Shown in pieces: positions 1 to 7,820 of a stretch of 32,067 nucleotides of DNA. Made by a program: the position numbers and the translations under genes. Location: assembly GCA_019748295.1 (NCBI GenBank), contig JAIEPT010000231.1:1-32067 (forward strand), written 5' to 3'. Position 1 is the first letter of the stretch; each line of letters starts with the position of its first letter. This DNA is from Gemmataceae bacterium (GTDB lineage Bacteria > Planctomycetota > Planctomycetia > Gemmatales > Gemmataceae). Under the pieces are notes generated by a model. That model saw only the letters and a list, made by a program, of their open reading frames with translations, was not told the DNA's origin and did no database searches.

Positions 1-54
1 CGAGATCGAATCTCCGCGAACGGAAGATGGTTATTCGGACGCCTCCAGTCTGGC

Positions 55-76
55 GGAACGCCACGGAGGGCGTTCC
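55..76. repeat. short intergenic hairpin
   Basis: Two perfectly complementary 8-nt arms (GGAACGCC at 55-62 and GGCGTTCC at 69-76) enclose a 6-nt loop, upstream of holB. It may be a small member of the dispersed palindromes that fill the gaps in this window. There is no T-run, so I do not call it a terminator. The remaining bases from 1 to 128 show no supportable gene. Confidence 0.5.
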
Positions 77-128
77 CTACAGTGCGTGATGTCGCGGATA
101 AGATGTGCTTTTTGGAGCCGAATCCTAC

Positions 129-1163
129 ATGGCGTGGTCGAAGATCGTCGGACATCGTCCCTGGATCGACGCATTTGCCGAGGTGGTGCGGCGTCGCCGG
201 CTCGCGCATGCGTATCTCTTCGTCGGTCCGCAAGGGGTCGGCAAGCGTCTGTTCGCGCGCGAACTCGCCAAGGCGCTGCTCTGCGAAAAAGCGACGCCCG
301 AGAAGTTCGAGGCATGCGACGCCTGCGCGGCATGTCAACTTGTCGATGCCGGCACGCATCCCGACTTCTTCCTGGTCGGCAAGCCGGAAGACAAGAACGA
401 AATGCCGGTCGAGACGATGCGGGAGTTGTGCGGCAACTTCTCGCTGAAGTCGTCTCGCGGCCATGGCAAGGTCGGCCTGCTCGACGATGCGGATGACCTC
501 AATGAGGAGTCCGCCAACTGCTTCCTGAAGACGCTCGAGGAGCCGCCGCCGGGATCGATCTTCATCCTCCTCTGCACGAGTCTCGAAGGCCAACTGCCGA
601 CGATCCGCTCGCGCTGCCAAACGATCCGCTTCGCTCCGCTGACGGCATCCGAGACGAAGGAAGTACTCACGCGGCAGGAACTGGCGGACCCGGCATTGCT
701 GCCGCGGCTTCTTCACTTGGCTAGCGGCAGCCCAGGCCGAGCGCTGGAGCTTGCGGATCCCGCGATTTGGGAGGCACGCAACTTCGTTCTGAAAGGGCTC
801 GCACAGCCGAAGATCGATGCGGTGGGGCTCGGCAAGCATGTTGCCGAGTTTGCGGAAGATGCGGGTAAGGAAACCGTCCTGCATCGTCAGCGTGCATATC
901 GCCTGCTTCGATTGCTGGTTCAGGCCTGGCAGGATGCGGCTCGGTTCACGGTGGGAGGAGAGCCTCCTTCGGCCGATGCGGAGGACGCGCGACTCCTGCA
1001 ATCGTTAGCGGGGGGGCGGTCGCCGGAAACGTTTCTCTCGATGATGGAGCGAAGCCTGGAAGCGGAGACGCAGATCGGCCGATACATCCAACTGGGCCTG
1101 GTCCTGGAAGGACTGATGGAATCGTGGGCCCAGATTTTGGAACGAGGCCGCAAGGAGGCGTGA
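129..1163 (+). CDS. holB: DNA polymerase III subunit delta-prime
   Basis: This is the clamp-loader delta-prime subunit, part of the complex that loads the beta sliding clamp at the replication fork. The N-terminal AAA+ domain has a Walker A-like GPQGVGKR at residues 33-40. A four-cysteine zinc module follows (C-x8-C-x2-C-x2-C type, starting in LLCEK). After it come the sensor region EEPPPGS and the SRC motif in TIRSRCQT, a hallmark of clamp-loader subunits. The rest is the helical lid and collar. The length of 344 aa is normal for the family. I start at the ATG at 129 because MAWSKIVGH matches the usual family N-terminus; an in-frame ATG at 105 would add eight atypical residues. The small lipoprotein gene follows 27 nt later on the same strand and may be cotranscribed. 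Confidence 0.93.
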   Translation: MAWSKIVGHRPWIDAFAEVVRRRRLAHAYLFVGPQGVGKRLFARELAKALLCEKATPEKFEACDACAACQLVDAGTHPDFFLVGKPEDKNEMPVETMRELCGNFSLKSSRGHGKVGLLDDADDLNEESANCFLKTLEEPPPGSIFILLCTSLEGQLPTIRSRCQTIRFAPLTASETKEVLTRQELADPALLPRLLHLASGSPGRALELADPAIWEARNFVLKGLAQPKIDAVGLGKHVAEFAEDAGKETVLHRQRAYRLLRLLVQAWQDAARFTVGGEPPSADAEDARLLQSLAGGRSPETFLSMMERSLEAETQIGRYIQLGLVLEGLMESWAQILERGRKEA

Positions 1164-1190
1164 TCTCGGACCTTGCCGAGTCTGCCGACC

Positions 1191-1535
1191 ATGCGCTTCG
1201 GACGTTGCCGTCGCTTCCTCGTGTTTTTTCTGTGCGGCCTCACCGGCTGCGTGAGCACGCGTCCCTGCGTGGATATCAAAGATTACTTCAAACCAGGCCG
1301 GCTGTACGCGAATAAGGTGTCGCCCTACGGGGGCGTTTCCCGTCCGCAAGGCCCGTCGCTGACGCCGCCCGGCGGCGGCTATGTGCCGAGCACTGCTGTC
1401 CCGCCGCCGGTTCCGATTGTGGGCGGCGGGCCCATTGGTCCGCCCGGCCCTACGCCGTTCGCGCCGTTTCCCACGACGCCGGCTCCGCCGTCACCAGGCG
1501 GCAACACGACTCCGCCGGTGTTCCCAATTCGTTGA
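1191..1535 (+). CDS. small proline/glycine-rich lipoprotein, unknown function
   Basis: This encodes a predicted 114-aa exported lipoprotein. The N-terminus MRFGRCRRFL is basic, a short hydrophobic stretch follows, and LTGC forms a lipobox with the lipidated cysteine at residue 20. After about 30 ordinary residues containing KDYFKPGRLYANK, the protein becomes a low-complexity Pro/Gly/Thr tail with PPPVP and GPPGP runs, probably disordered. I prefer the ATG at 1191; a start at 1173 would place six residues ahead of the basic n-region. The gene is only 27 nt after holB and ends 7 nt before a long inverted repeat. I do not recognise a named family. Its reality rests on the lipobox and operon-like spacing. 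Confidence 0.6.
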   Translation: MRFGRCRRFLVFFLCGLTGCVSTRPCVDIKDYFKPGRLYANKVSPYGGVSRPQGPSLTPPGGGYVPSTAVPPPVPIVGGGPIGPPGPTPFAPFPTTPAPPSPGGNTTPPVFPIR

Positions 1536-1541
1536 GAATCA

Positions 1542-1621
1542 CCAAGCCCAGGGGCGAGCGCAGCGAGCTCCTGGGATCCAGAGTGAACCCAGGAGTTCGC
1601 TGCGCTCGCCCCTGGGCTTGG
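1542..1621. repeat. long inverted repeat with self-palindromic arms (REPIN-like)
   Basis: The 34-nt arms at 1542-1575 and 1588-1621 match at 33 of 34 positions around a 12-nt loop. Each arm is itself a hairpin with CCCAGG and CCTGGG ends, so the element can fold as one long stem or as two adjacent hairpins. It lies between the lipoprotein gene and the convergent MFS gene and could also act as a bidirectional terminator, although it lacks a T-run. The outer arm resembles that of the element at 3731-3815. Confidence 0.85.
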
Positions 1622-1637
1622 GCGTTCGTGTCGAAAA

Positions 1638-2954
1638 TCACGTGTTCTTGATGCGCTGAATCGCGTCGCTTGACGATAACGCGAGTGGTTCGTCGTCCTT
1701 CCACAGCAGCGCAATGGTAGCCGCCGCGATCAAGGGCACGGCCCCGGCGAGCAGCAGCGGAAACATGTAGTTGCCGTCGGCGTCGATGCGTCGGCCAACC
1801 ATCGCTTGCACGCCCGCGGTCGCGGCCCAGGTGAAGCAGCCGAGGAAGCCGGTCACTTTGCCCTGATGCCGGGCCGAAAGCTCCTGGGTAAACGCATAGT
1901 AGTGGGGAAAGAGCCCCAGCGATCCCGCGGCGATCAATAACAGCGAACCCAGCAGCAGTGGCCCGGCCGACATCCAGGGCATCGGCAACGCCAGCGCTGT
2001 CAATCCGGCACATGCGGAGAACGCCAGCAAACGCGAGCGATGGACGGATAGGCCGTGTTTCGAGAGCCACCGCGAAAGGAATCCGCTCGCCAAACAGCCA
2101 ATGTCGGTCGCGATGTAGTACGCCACGATGAAGCCATTGGCGAACGTGGTTGGGTACTTGTGTTCCTCGCGAAGAAACTTGGGCAGCCAGGCGCGGAACA
2201 CTTGCCAGGTGATGTTGATGGCCACGACGGTCACCATCAGGACGACGATGCGTCGCCATGAGGCGCCGGTTCCATCTCCAACTTCCACTCGACCGTACTC
2301 ATCGCGAGGCGCGTCGAGATCGCCTTTGCGGATGAGCAGCAACCAGGGCACGATCCACAGCATGCCGACCCAGCCGATGATGATGAACGGCGACCGCCAC
2401 GCCCCTTCGCCTGCATTCGCCGCCATCGAGAATTGAGCGACGAACGGCGTGGCGATCGCTCCCACCGAAGCGCCGCTTTGCAGAATGCTGTTCCCCCATG
2501 AGCGGTCTTCGCTGCTCAAGAGCCGTCGAGTGGTGATGAGGGCACATGGCCATTGGCCCGCCTCGAACAGGCCGAGAAGGGTGCGGCACGAAAGCAGGCC
2601 GAGGTAGAGGTCGCTCTTCTCGCTCTCGTAAATCGGCCGAACAGCGGCGCCGATCTCTTGGGCGTAGGCCGTTGCGATGCCGGCCAAGGACCAGCCGATG
2701 AGGACGGTCGGATACATCCAGCGGATCGAGACGCGGTCGGCGATGAAGCCCATCAGCAGGGAGCCGAGGGCGAAGGCGAGCGAGAAGGCGGTTTCGATGT
2801 CGCCGTATTCGGTGTTGGAAAGTCCCAGTTCGCGGGAGAGATCGGGGCTGACGAGCGAAAGCGTCTGCCGATCCATGTAGTTGAGCATGGTGGCGAGCAA
2901 CAGCATCCCGCACACGGCGAGCGTCCACTTCGAGAAACGCCGCCCCTCGCTCAT
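1638..2954 (-). CDS. MFS transporter, ACS (hexuronate/anion symporter)-like
   Basis: A polytopic inner-membrane transporter of the major facilitator superfamily with about 12 hydrophobic segments (438 aa). The first segment ends in LNYMDRQTLS, and a later region contains EAGQWPCALITTRR followed by NSILQSGASVGAIATPF. Both are typical of the anion:cation symporter subfamily that includes hexuronate and glucarate carriers. The substrate cannot be read from sequence. The start is set by an ATGA overlap: the ATG at 2954-2952 shares bases with the TGA stop of the creatininase-family gene at 2953-2951. An upstream in-frame start at 2978 would overlap that gene more deeply. The coupling suggests the hydrolase acts on the transported compound or a product of it, which is inference. 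Confidence 0.88.
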   Translation of the reverse strand: MSEGRRFSKWTLAVCGMLLLATMLNYMDRQTLSLVSPDLSRELGLSNTEYGDIETAFSLAFALGSLLMGFIADRVSIRWMYPTVLIGWSLAGIATAYAQEIGAAVRPIYESEKSDLYLGLLSCRTLLGLFEAGQWPCALITTRRLLSSEDRSWGNSILQSGASVGAIATPFVAQFSMAANAGEGAWRSPFIIIGWVGMLWIVPWLLLIRKGDLDAPRDEYGRVEVGDGTGASWRRIVVLMVTVVAINITWQVFRAWLPKFLREEHKYPTTFANGFIVAYYIATDIGCLASGFLSRWLSKHGLSVHRSRLLAFSACAGLTALALPMPWMSAGPLLLGSLLLIAAGSLGLFPHYYAFTQELSARHQGKVTGFLGCFTWAATAGVQAMVGRRIDADGNYMFPLLLAGAVPLIAAATIALLWKDDEPLALSSSDAIQRIKNT

Positions 2955-3709
2955 GCGTCCCATTCCTTGCCGTCCCAAGCGAGGACGCGTTCGAGAAGGG
3001 CGACGACGTCGGCGGAAAAGACCTGGAAGAGCGTCTCGCCTTTCTCGGCGGTCGCGAGATGCGGATAGCCGATGTGGCCCGGAACGGTGCGGTCCTTGGT
3101 GATCCAGGCCCGGCTCGCTGGGGCGAAGGCTTTGCCGAACTCGACCGGCGCCGCGTTCTTGTAGTCGCCCACAAGATGCGAGGCGATCCGAAGCATCATC
3201 GAGGTTTCGTACTCACAGGCATGCCCCATCTGCGTTTGATGGAGCGAGGGCATCTTCGTCCGCGGGTCGGTTCCCAAGCTCCAGTAGGTGCTGGAGAGGA
3301 GCAACAGATCATCCCGTTCGCGGACCTTTTGCCGCACTTCGAAGAGGGATTGCTGAGCGGGCAGGGTGTTGCCGCCGTGGCCGTTGACGAACACGATGCG
3401 GCGAAAGCCGTGGAAGATGAAGTTTTCCGCCATGTCCGCGATCAGATCGAGATATACGCGCGGCGACGCCGACATGGTGCCGGCGAAATCCAAATGGTGA
3501 TGCGAATTGCCCAGCCATTGCAAGGGGGCGAAGAGCACTCGATCCGCGAGCTTCTCTTTTGCTCGCCGAATGATCTCGCCGCAGAGCAGGCTGTCGGTGA
3601 ACAGCGGCATGTGATGGCCATGCTGCTCCAAAGCCGCGATCGGAAAGACGACCGGCGTGTCTTTCGAGAGAGCCGCCACCTGCGGCCAACGCATTTCCAG
3701 CAGTTCCAT
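2951..3709 (-). CDS. creatininase-family metal-dependent amidohydrolase
   Basis: This is a cytosolic hydrolase of the creatininase/FAPy-deformylase/MftE fold (COG1402), 252 aa. The metal ligands of the family are visible: E28 and H30 in ALEQHGHHMP, D39 in FTDS, H111 in VNGHGGNT, and E168 in CEYETS. Known members open cyclic amides or deformylate pyrimidines; the actual substrate here is unknown. I start at the ATG at 3709 (MELLEMRWPQ). The frame stays open to 3829, but the extra 40 residues would be translated from the inverted repeat at 3731-3815 and look artefactual. The gene is cotranscribed with, and overlaps by 4 nt, the downstream MFS transporter. Confidence 0.87.
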   Translation of the reverse strand: MELLEMRWPQVAALSKDTPVVFPIAALEQHGHHMPLFTDSLLCGEIIRRAKEKLADRVLFAPLQWLGNSHHHLDFAGTMSASPRVYLDLIADMAENFIFHGFRRIVFVNGHGGNTLPAQQSLFEVRQKVRERDDLLLLSSTYWSLGTDPRTKMPSLHQTQMGHACEYETSMMLRIASHLVGDYKNAAPVEFGKAFAPASRAWITKDRTVPGHIGYPHLATAEKGETLFQVFSADVVALLERVLAWDGKEWDA

Positions 3710-3730
3710 ATCGGCGATCTCATGAAAGTT

Positions 3731-3815
3731 CAAGCCCCAGGGTAAGCGCAGCGCACCCTGGGGATCTGACCGCGGGCGCGATCCGCACGGTGCGCTGCGC
3801 TTACCGTGGGGCTTG
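3731..3815. repeat. long inverted repeat with self-palindromic left arm (REPIN-like)
   Basis: The 27-nt arms at 3731-3757 and 3789-3815 match at 26 of 27 positions with a 31-nt loop. The left side contains its own 9-bp hairpin, CCCCAGGGT (3735-3743) against ACCCTGGGG (3754-3762). It sits 22 nt upstream of the creatininase-family start, so it would lie in or near that gene's leader. The arm sequence is related to the element at 1542-1621: both begin CAAGCCC and contain AGCGCAGCG. Confidence 0.85.
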
Positions 3816-3829
3816 GTGCGCCACGTCAA

Positions 3830-3854
3830 CCCCTCTCCCCAAAGGGGAGAGGGG
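3830..3854. repeat. 11-bp GC hairpin, CCCCTCTCCCC type
   Basis: CCCCTCTCCCC (3830-3840) pairs perfectly with GGGGAGAGGGG (3844-3854) across an AAA loop. It lies 15 nt downstream of the glutathione peroxidase stop on the minus strand and could terminate that transcript, but no U-run follows. The same CCCCTCTCCC/GGGAGAGGGG theme appears at 31787-31906, a repeat type that is common between genes in many GC-rich bacteria. Confidence 0.7.
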
Positions 3855-3869
3855 AGCCGGACCAGATCC

Positions 3870-4433
3870 TTACTTCAGCGCTTTCTTCACGGCGTCCTGA
3901 ACGTCGTTCGACATCGGGTCGGTGCCGGAGGCCCAGCGGGCGATCAGTTGGCCGTCTTTGCCGATGAGGAACTTCTCGAAGTTCCAGCGGATGTCGCCCG
4001 GCTTAGCGCCGTTCGTTTCCGCCGTCGTCAAGTGCTGGAAGATCGGCGCGATGCCTGCGCCCTTGGCGGCGACTTTGGCCATCATCGGGAAGGTGACCTT
4101 GTACTTCGATTCGCAGAACTGCTTGATCTCGTCGTCCGTGCCCGGCTCTTGCTTGCCGAAATCGTTGGCCGGCACGCCGATGACGACGAGTCCGTCTTTG
4201 CCGTACTTTTCGTAAAGCTCCTGCATCCCCTTGTAATGCGGCGTGTAGCCGCACGCGCTGGCGACGTTGACGACGAGCAGCACCTTCCCCTTGTATTGGC
4301 TGAAATCGACGTCTTTCCCGTCGATGGATTTCATCTTCAGTTCGTGAATGCTCATTTTCTTCTCCTCTTGGGCTTGGGCCGGCGCCGCGGATAGGGCAAG
4401 GGCGCAAGCAGCGAACAACGCGATGATACGCAT
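3870..4433 (-). CDS. exported glutathione peroxidase (thioredoxin-dependent type)
   Basis: The 187-aa product reduces hydrogen peroxide or organic peroxides. A signal peptide spans residues 1-21 and ends in AQA, so the enzyme should act outside the cytoplasm. The GPx catalytic tetrad is complete: C61 in ASACGYT, Q95 in DFGKQEPG, and W150 with N151 in RWNFEKF. C107 in QFCESKY sits where thioredoxin-dependent GPx enzymes carry the resolving cysteine, and the catalytic residue is Cys rather than selenocysteine; I therefore expect thioredoxin rather than glutathione as reductant. The usual Q in the CGxTxQY motif is H here. The ATG at 4433 gives a clean signal peptide. The gene lies 92 nt downstream of the kinase stop on the same strand. 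Confidence 0.93.
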   Translation of the reverse strand: MRIIALFAACALALSAAPAQAQEEKKMSIHELKMKSIDGKDVDFSQYKGKVLLVVNVASACGYTPHYKGMQELYEKYGKDGLVVIGVPANDFGKQEPGTDDEIKQFCESKYKVTFPMMAKVAAKGAGIAPIFQHLTTAETNGAKPGDIRWNFEKFLIGKDGQLIARWASGTDPMSNDVQDAVKKALK

Positions 4434-4525
4434 GGCGATCCACCTTCAATACTGTGAAACGGAACCGCCCCCATCGTAGGCGGAGCGAAGCGGATTGCAA
4501 GCACGGAGTGGAAACGAAAAGACGC

Positions 4526-6037
4526 TCAGCTTCCGAAAGAGGCCATCGACAAAACGCCGACGGCGACGAGGATGAGCACGACAATGGCGAGCAACGTCAA
4601 CAGCAGCCAGCGGACGCGATAGGGATCGCTGAGAAAGCCGCCATCTTCGGCCGATATCGTTTTGTCTCGCGAAAACGCCGAACTGAACTCGGCAATCTGA
4701 TCGAGCGATTGGAAAGGGCCGTCCTTTTGCGATGCGGCCTGCGCCTTTCGCGACAGGCGTCCCGCCTTGATGTCGTCGGCAACTTGTTGCGTCGTTCGCT
4801 TGGCTTCCGAAAGCTTGCCGTTGGCGCCCTGGAAGCGGATATGCCACGTTTTCGCCTCCACGCGCAAGTCCGGCTGCGTGGCGGGAGTTTCGCCCTTCGT
4901 GCGAACGATCGGCGCCTTCTTGACGAACGATGGCGATTGCGATGCGAGCCCCGTTGCTTCCAGTGCGACGATCAACTCGGTCGCGGAACCGAACCGCGCG
5001 TCTGGTTCCTTCGCCAGCATTCGGCTCATGATCGCATCGAAGGCATCGGGAACATCGACCAATGCGGAAGCCGCGACGTATTCGCCACGGGACTTTTTGT
5101 CGAGAATCTCCACGGGGTTGTCGCCGGCGAACGGCACTTGGCCCGTCGCGAGATGATAGAGCGTCGCTCCGAGCGCGAAGATGTCGGATCGCTGGTCCGC
5201 ATACTTGGCGTTAAGCGCTTGCTCATACGGCATGTATTGCGGCGTGCCGAAACCTTGCTTGGCCAGCGTGAGCCGGGTCTGGTCGTCCATCCGCTTGGCG
5301 AGGCCCAGGTCGGTGAGTTTCGCGGTGCCGTCCTTGTCGAGCAGAATGTTCGCTGGCTTGATGTCGCGATGGACGATTTGCCGCTCATGGGCATATTGCA
5401 GAGCGCACGCGATGTCGAGCGCAATCCGGACGGCGTCGCCGATCGGCAGTCGGCCGTAGGCGTCGAGCAAATCCTGCGCGCTGACCCCGTCCACATACTC
5501 CATGATGAGGTAATAGAGGCCAGTGGGCCGATCACGGCCTAGGTCGGAAATGCGGACGATGTTGGGGTGTTCGAGAATCGCGCCGCTGCGTGCTTCGCGA
5601 TAAAAGCGGTCGAGATAGTTCTGGTTTTTCGCCAATTCCGGGGCGAGCACCTTGAGGGCGACTTGCTTGCTCTCCTTCTCGTTATAGGTGAGAAAAACAG
5701 CGCCCATGCCCCCTTCGCCCAACAGACGCAGGATGCGAAACACGCCAAGCTGCTTGAGCTGAGCGAGCGGCGTCCGCAGTTCGCCAACCAACTCTTCGCT
5801 GGGCGGCCGCTGCAGGGTTCGGCCATCGACATGCGTTCGCTGAAGGCCGAAACGCAGCTCTTTGAGCTGATGAACGGTGAGGATGTTTTCTTGAAGAAAG
5901 AGTTCGAGCAGATCGAGAGCTTCGCCCCGGCCCCGCGATTCTTCGACTTGGCGTTTCAACGACGATACTCGGCGAGCGTCCGCCCCATAATGGGCGACGG
6001 CCAATTCCGCGGCGCGTTGTTCGCCCTCGTGCAACAT
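4526..6037 (-). CDS. membrane-anchored Ser/Thr protein kinase (PknB/Hanks type)
   Basis: This 503-aa kinase has four parts. Residues 1-95 form a helical N-terminal region (LLELFLQENILTVHQLKEL). The kinase domain at about 98-362 has the P-loop GEGGMG at 107-112, K129 in VALKVL, catalytic D225 in HRDIKPAN, metal-binding D243 in DLGLAK, and an activation segment GTPQYMPYEQ. A small region near 395-435 (WHIRFQG...) recalls GYF_2-like accessory domains. The last hydrophobic segment, about 476-498, is a transmembrane helix, so the kinase is tail-anchored with its catalytic part probably cytoplasmic. DFG is replaced by DLG and APE by PYE, but the catalytic residues are intact, so activity is expected. 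No extracellular sensor domain is present. The ATG at 6037 has no strong ribosome binding site. Confidence 0.92.
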   Translation of the reverse strand: MLHEGEQRAAELAVAHYGADARRVSSLKRQVEESRGRGEALDLLELFLQENILTVHQLKELRFGLQRTHVDGRTLQRPPSEELVGELRTPLAQLKQLGVFRILRLLGEGGMGAVFLTYNEKESKQVALKVLAPELAKNQNYLDRFYREARSGAILEHPNIVRISDLGRDRPTGLYYLIMEYVDGVSAQDLLDAYGRLPIGDAVRIALDIACALQYAHERQIVHRDIKPANILLDKDGTAKLTDLGLAKRMDDQTRLTLAKQGFGTPQYMPYEQALNAKYADQRSDIFALGATLYHLATGQVPFAGDNPVEILDKKSRGEYVAASALVDVPDAFDAIMSRMLAKEPDARFGSATELIVALEATGLASQSPSFVKKAPIVRTKGETPATQPDLRVEAKTWHIRFQGANGKLSEAKRTTQQVADDIKAGRLSRKAQAASQKDGPFQSLDQIAEFSSAFSRDKTISAEDGGFLSDPYRVRWLLLTLLAIVVLILVAVGVLSMASFGS

Positions 6038-6098
6038 GAAGCTGGAACCAAAGTCGGCAGGCGTGGCTTCAGTCTATCGCAAGTTTCCGGCGTGTGAA

Positions 6099-6130
6099 GG
6101 GAATACCCGTGCATGCAAGCACGTGTTTCC
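6099..6130. repeat. imperfect intergenic hairpin
   Basis: CGTGC at 6108-6112 pairs with GCACG at 6119-6123, and the stem extends imperfectly to GGAA/TTCC on either side. It lies about 60 nt upstream of the kinase start. It may be another dispersed palindrome, weaker than the others. Confidence 0.35.
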
Positions 6131-6142
6131 AATGCATCCCCT

Positions 6143-6180
6143 GAAAAGACGAACGCCGCATCCCAATGGACGCGGCGTTC
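6143..6180 (-). terminator. rho-independent terminator of the Bax-inhibitor-like gene
   Basis: On the minus strand a 9-bp GC stem (GAACGCCGC paired with GCGGCGTTC, 6151-6180) is followed by GTCTTTT, 22 nt after the stop codon of the Bax-inhibitor-like gene. Stem plus U-tract in the right place and orientation support intrinsic termination. Confidence 0.65.
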
Positions 6181-6202
6181 GGCGAATCTCGGTCGTTGAT
6201 GA

Positions 6203-6925
6203 TTAGCGGCTGCGGTTCGTTTGGATCAAAACATAGAGGATGTAGTAGAAGAGCGTCGCCAGCGAAGAGAACAACGCCAGCGAAGCACCGACGTACTGGT
6301 CAGGCCGATAGCGGTGCATCACGTTCGAAGTCTGGTACAGGATCGTGATGCAGGTGAGGCCGATGCCGAGCAGGCCGATCCAAAGTCCGAGACCTTGGAA
6401 TCCCACGAAGATCGCCGTGATGATGAGCCCCATCATCGCAAACCCGCCGATCACGACGAAGGTTCGCAGAAACGAGAAATCCTTCCCGCTCATGAGCGCG
6501 GCGATGGTGAGCCCGCTGAACGCGAACAGAGACATGATCGCGGCCGACTGGATCAGGTCCGGAGCATGCAGGATGCGTGCGGCGATGTAGAGCAGCGGAA
6601 ACACGATGAACGCTTCGAGCAGCACGCCCAGGCCGAGCCCGAAGTACTGGATCGCGCGGGATCGCGTGTTAAGGGAGAGCCAATCCGCGGCCATGCCGAC
6701 GCCGACGAAGAGAAGCATCAGAACCAGGACCGGCGTGCCCATGCGAGCCTGAAAGTATTGCCGCAGAGTTTCTTCCGGAATGAGTTGGAAGAGTGCCGCC
6801 AAGATGCCGACGAACGCCAAGAGGGCGATGCCGACGTGCAGATAGGTGAGCCGAATGAAGCGGGCTCGTTCGCTCGCCGCCGATTGGGCGACCGGCTCCG
6901 AGTAGTAGGCATAGTCCATGGACAT
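6203..6925 (-). CDS. Bax inhibitor-1/YccA family membrane protein
   Basis: This is an integral membrane protein with about seven hydrophobic segments and a short soluble N-terminus (SERARFIRLTYLHVG). This is the layout of the UPF0005/BI-1 family, which in bacteria includes YccA, a modulator of the FtsH protease, and pH-sensitive calcium-leak channels. The function here is inferred from the family only. The frame opens at an ATG at 6967, but I prefer the ATG at 6925 (MSMDYAYY): GGGGA lies 9 nt upstream of it, whereas a TACAAT -10 element sits only 4 nt upstream of the 6967 ATG, putting the predicted transcript start at or past that codon. The product is 240 aa from 6925 or 254 aa from 6967. 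Confidence 0.85.
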   Translation of the reverse strand: MSMDYAYYSEPVAQSAASERARFIRLTYLHVGIALLAFVGILAALFQLIPEETLRQYFQARMGTPVLVLMLLFVGVGMAADWLSLNTRSRAIQYFGLGLGVLLEAFIVFPLLYIAARILHAPDLIQSAAIMSLFAFSGLTIAALMSGKDFSFLRTFVVIGGFAMMGLIITAIFVGFQGLGLWIGLLGIGLTCITILYQTSNVMHRYRPDQYVGASLALFSSLATLFYYILYVLIQTNRSR

Positions 6926-6971
6926 GTTCGATGTTCCCCGAAAGGGTTGCGATGCGAGCTCGTTCATAGAG

Positions 6972-7001
6972 ATTGTAGGGTGTCGGCTGGAGAAGATGCA
7001 A
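6972..7001 (-). promoter_or_regulatory. sigma70-like promoter of the Bax-inhibitor-like gene
   Basis: On the minus strand TTGCAT (7001-6996) and TACAAT (6977-6972) are separated by 18 nt. The -10 box matches consensus at five of six bases and the -35 box at only three. The predicted start near 6965 leaves a leader of about 40 nt to the preferred ATG at 6925. Confidence 0.4.
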
Positions 7002-7025
7002 GCAAAACGTCCCCACGGAGGTCGC

Positions 7026-7406
7026 TTATTCGATCTCGATCGTCAGCTTGGGCCCATCCAGCACGATGCGAATGCCATTCAGAACGTCGCGACCTAGCAG
7101 TGCCCACTGTTCATCAGGATGGGCGACGACGCAAAGGTTTTTCGGCGGCAGGTTCAAGACGCCAATCGAAACCAGGAATACGGGCATTCTTTCAATGGTT
7201 CCGCCAACGCCGCCGATCAAAAGGTCGTCCACTGGTTCAAGGGAAAGCGAGTACAACAAGGCCAGCGGGAGGAGCGTACGATCGGCAGCGGTGTCGATTT
7301 GGGCGGGAACATTGACGATCGAATTGCCCGAAAGCGGATTGGCGAGCGTTACCAGGACAAATGGCGCGGGGGGTTGTTTTTGCGAATTGTAGGTGACGCG
7401 GATCAC
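7026..7406 (-). CDS. retropepsin-like (clan AA) aspartic protease
   Basis: The 126-aa product looks like a single-lobe aspartic protease that would act as a dimer. The catalytic motif is IDTAADRTLLP with D38; most relatives read DTGA, and here the glycine is alanine. The second hallmark, the hydrophobic-hydrophobic-G segment, is present in WALLGRDVLN, followed by a characteristic LDGPKLTIEI C-terminus. The start codon is GTG at 7406, only 3 nt after the stop of the DUF5678-like gene, so the two are almost certainly cotranscribed and probably work together. No signal peptide is visible. The substrate is unknown. Confidence 0.78.
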   Translation of the reverse strand: MIRVTYNSQKQPPAPFVLVTLANPLSGNSIVNVPAQIDTAADRTLLPLALLYSLSLEPVDDLLIGGVGGTIERMPVFLVSIGVLNLPPKNLCVVAHPDEQWALLGRDVLNGIRIVLDGPKLTIEIE

Positions 7407-7409
7407 GGA

Positions 7410-7700
7410 TCAAATTCCCCGAGATTGGATATCTCGGACCACGCCGGATCGATCGATTTGAGGCTCTTCCGTGACCAAATGGACGTAGATGGGAACCGAA
7501 CCAAGCCGACGCTGAACGCGAAGCGCGACATCGAATTGATCGTCCCCGAAATCGATGATCTTTTCGCCGTGAATCGCAACATATCTGCCGCGATAGGTCG
7601 TCAGCAAAGAGGGGAGCAGACGATAGAACGCTTGCCTCTCCACCTCGAACTTGCCGGGCGGATTTTCGGGCAATCGGACTTCGATCGCAGCTTCGCTCAT
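7410..7700 (-). CDS. DUF5678-like protein, partner of the aspartic protease
   Basis: A 96-aa protein with the pattern LLTTYRGRYVAIHGEKIIDFGDD followed by a helix (ALRVQRRLG) and a beta strand (PIYVHLV). This resembles DUF5678, a small domain often encoded next to retropepsin-like proteases. Its biochemical role is not known. The N-terminal 25 residues are charged and proline-rich and may be flexible. It is the first gene of a two-gene unit and ends 3 nt before the protease GTG start. The assignment to DUF5678 is from memory of the family pattern and needs a profile search. Confidence 0.65.
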   Translation of the reverse strand: MSEAAIEVRLPENPPGKFEVERQAFYRLLPSLLTTYRGRYVAIHGEKIIDFGDDQFDVALRVQRRLGSVPIYVHLVTEEPQIDRSGVVRDIQSRGI

Positions 7701-7820
7701 CGATCAACGCCTTTCTTGCATTCGCATCGTATCGTAGTGATGAACGGGATCTGGTAGCAACACCTTTCACGGCCGGGACATGAACGCCCATCTCGTAACT
7801 TCGCGGTTACCCGTTGCAAG

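Noticed and set aside
1542-3815. Possible CRISPR array from the repeated intergenic palindromes
   Set aside because: Repeats are scattered, differ in sequence and have no regular spacers; no cas genes are present.
4454-5542. 362-aa plus-strand open frame
   Set aside because: Antisense to the Ser/Thr kinase, whose catalytic motifs are clear.
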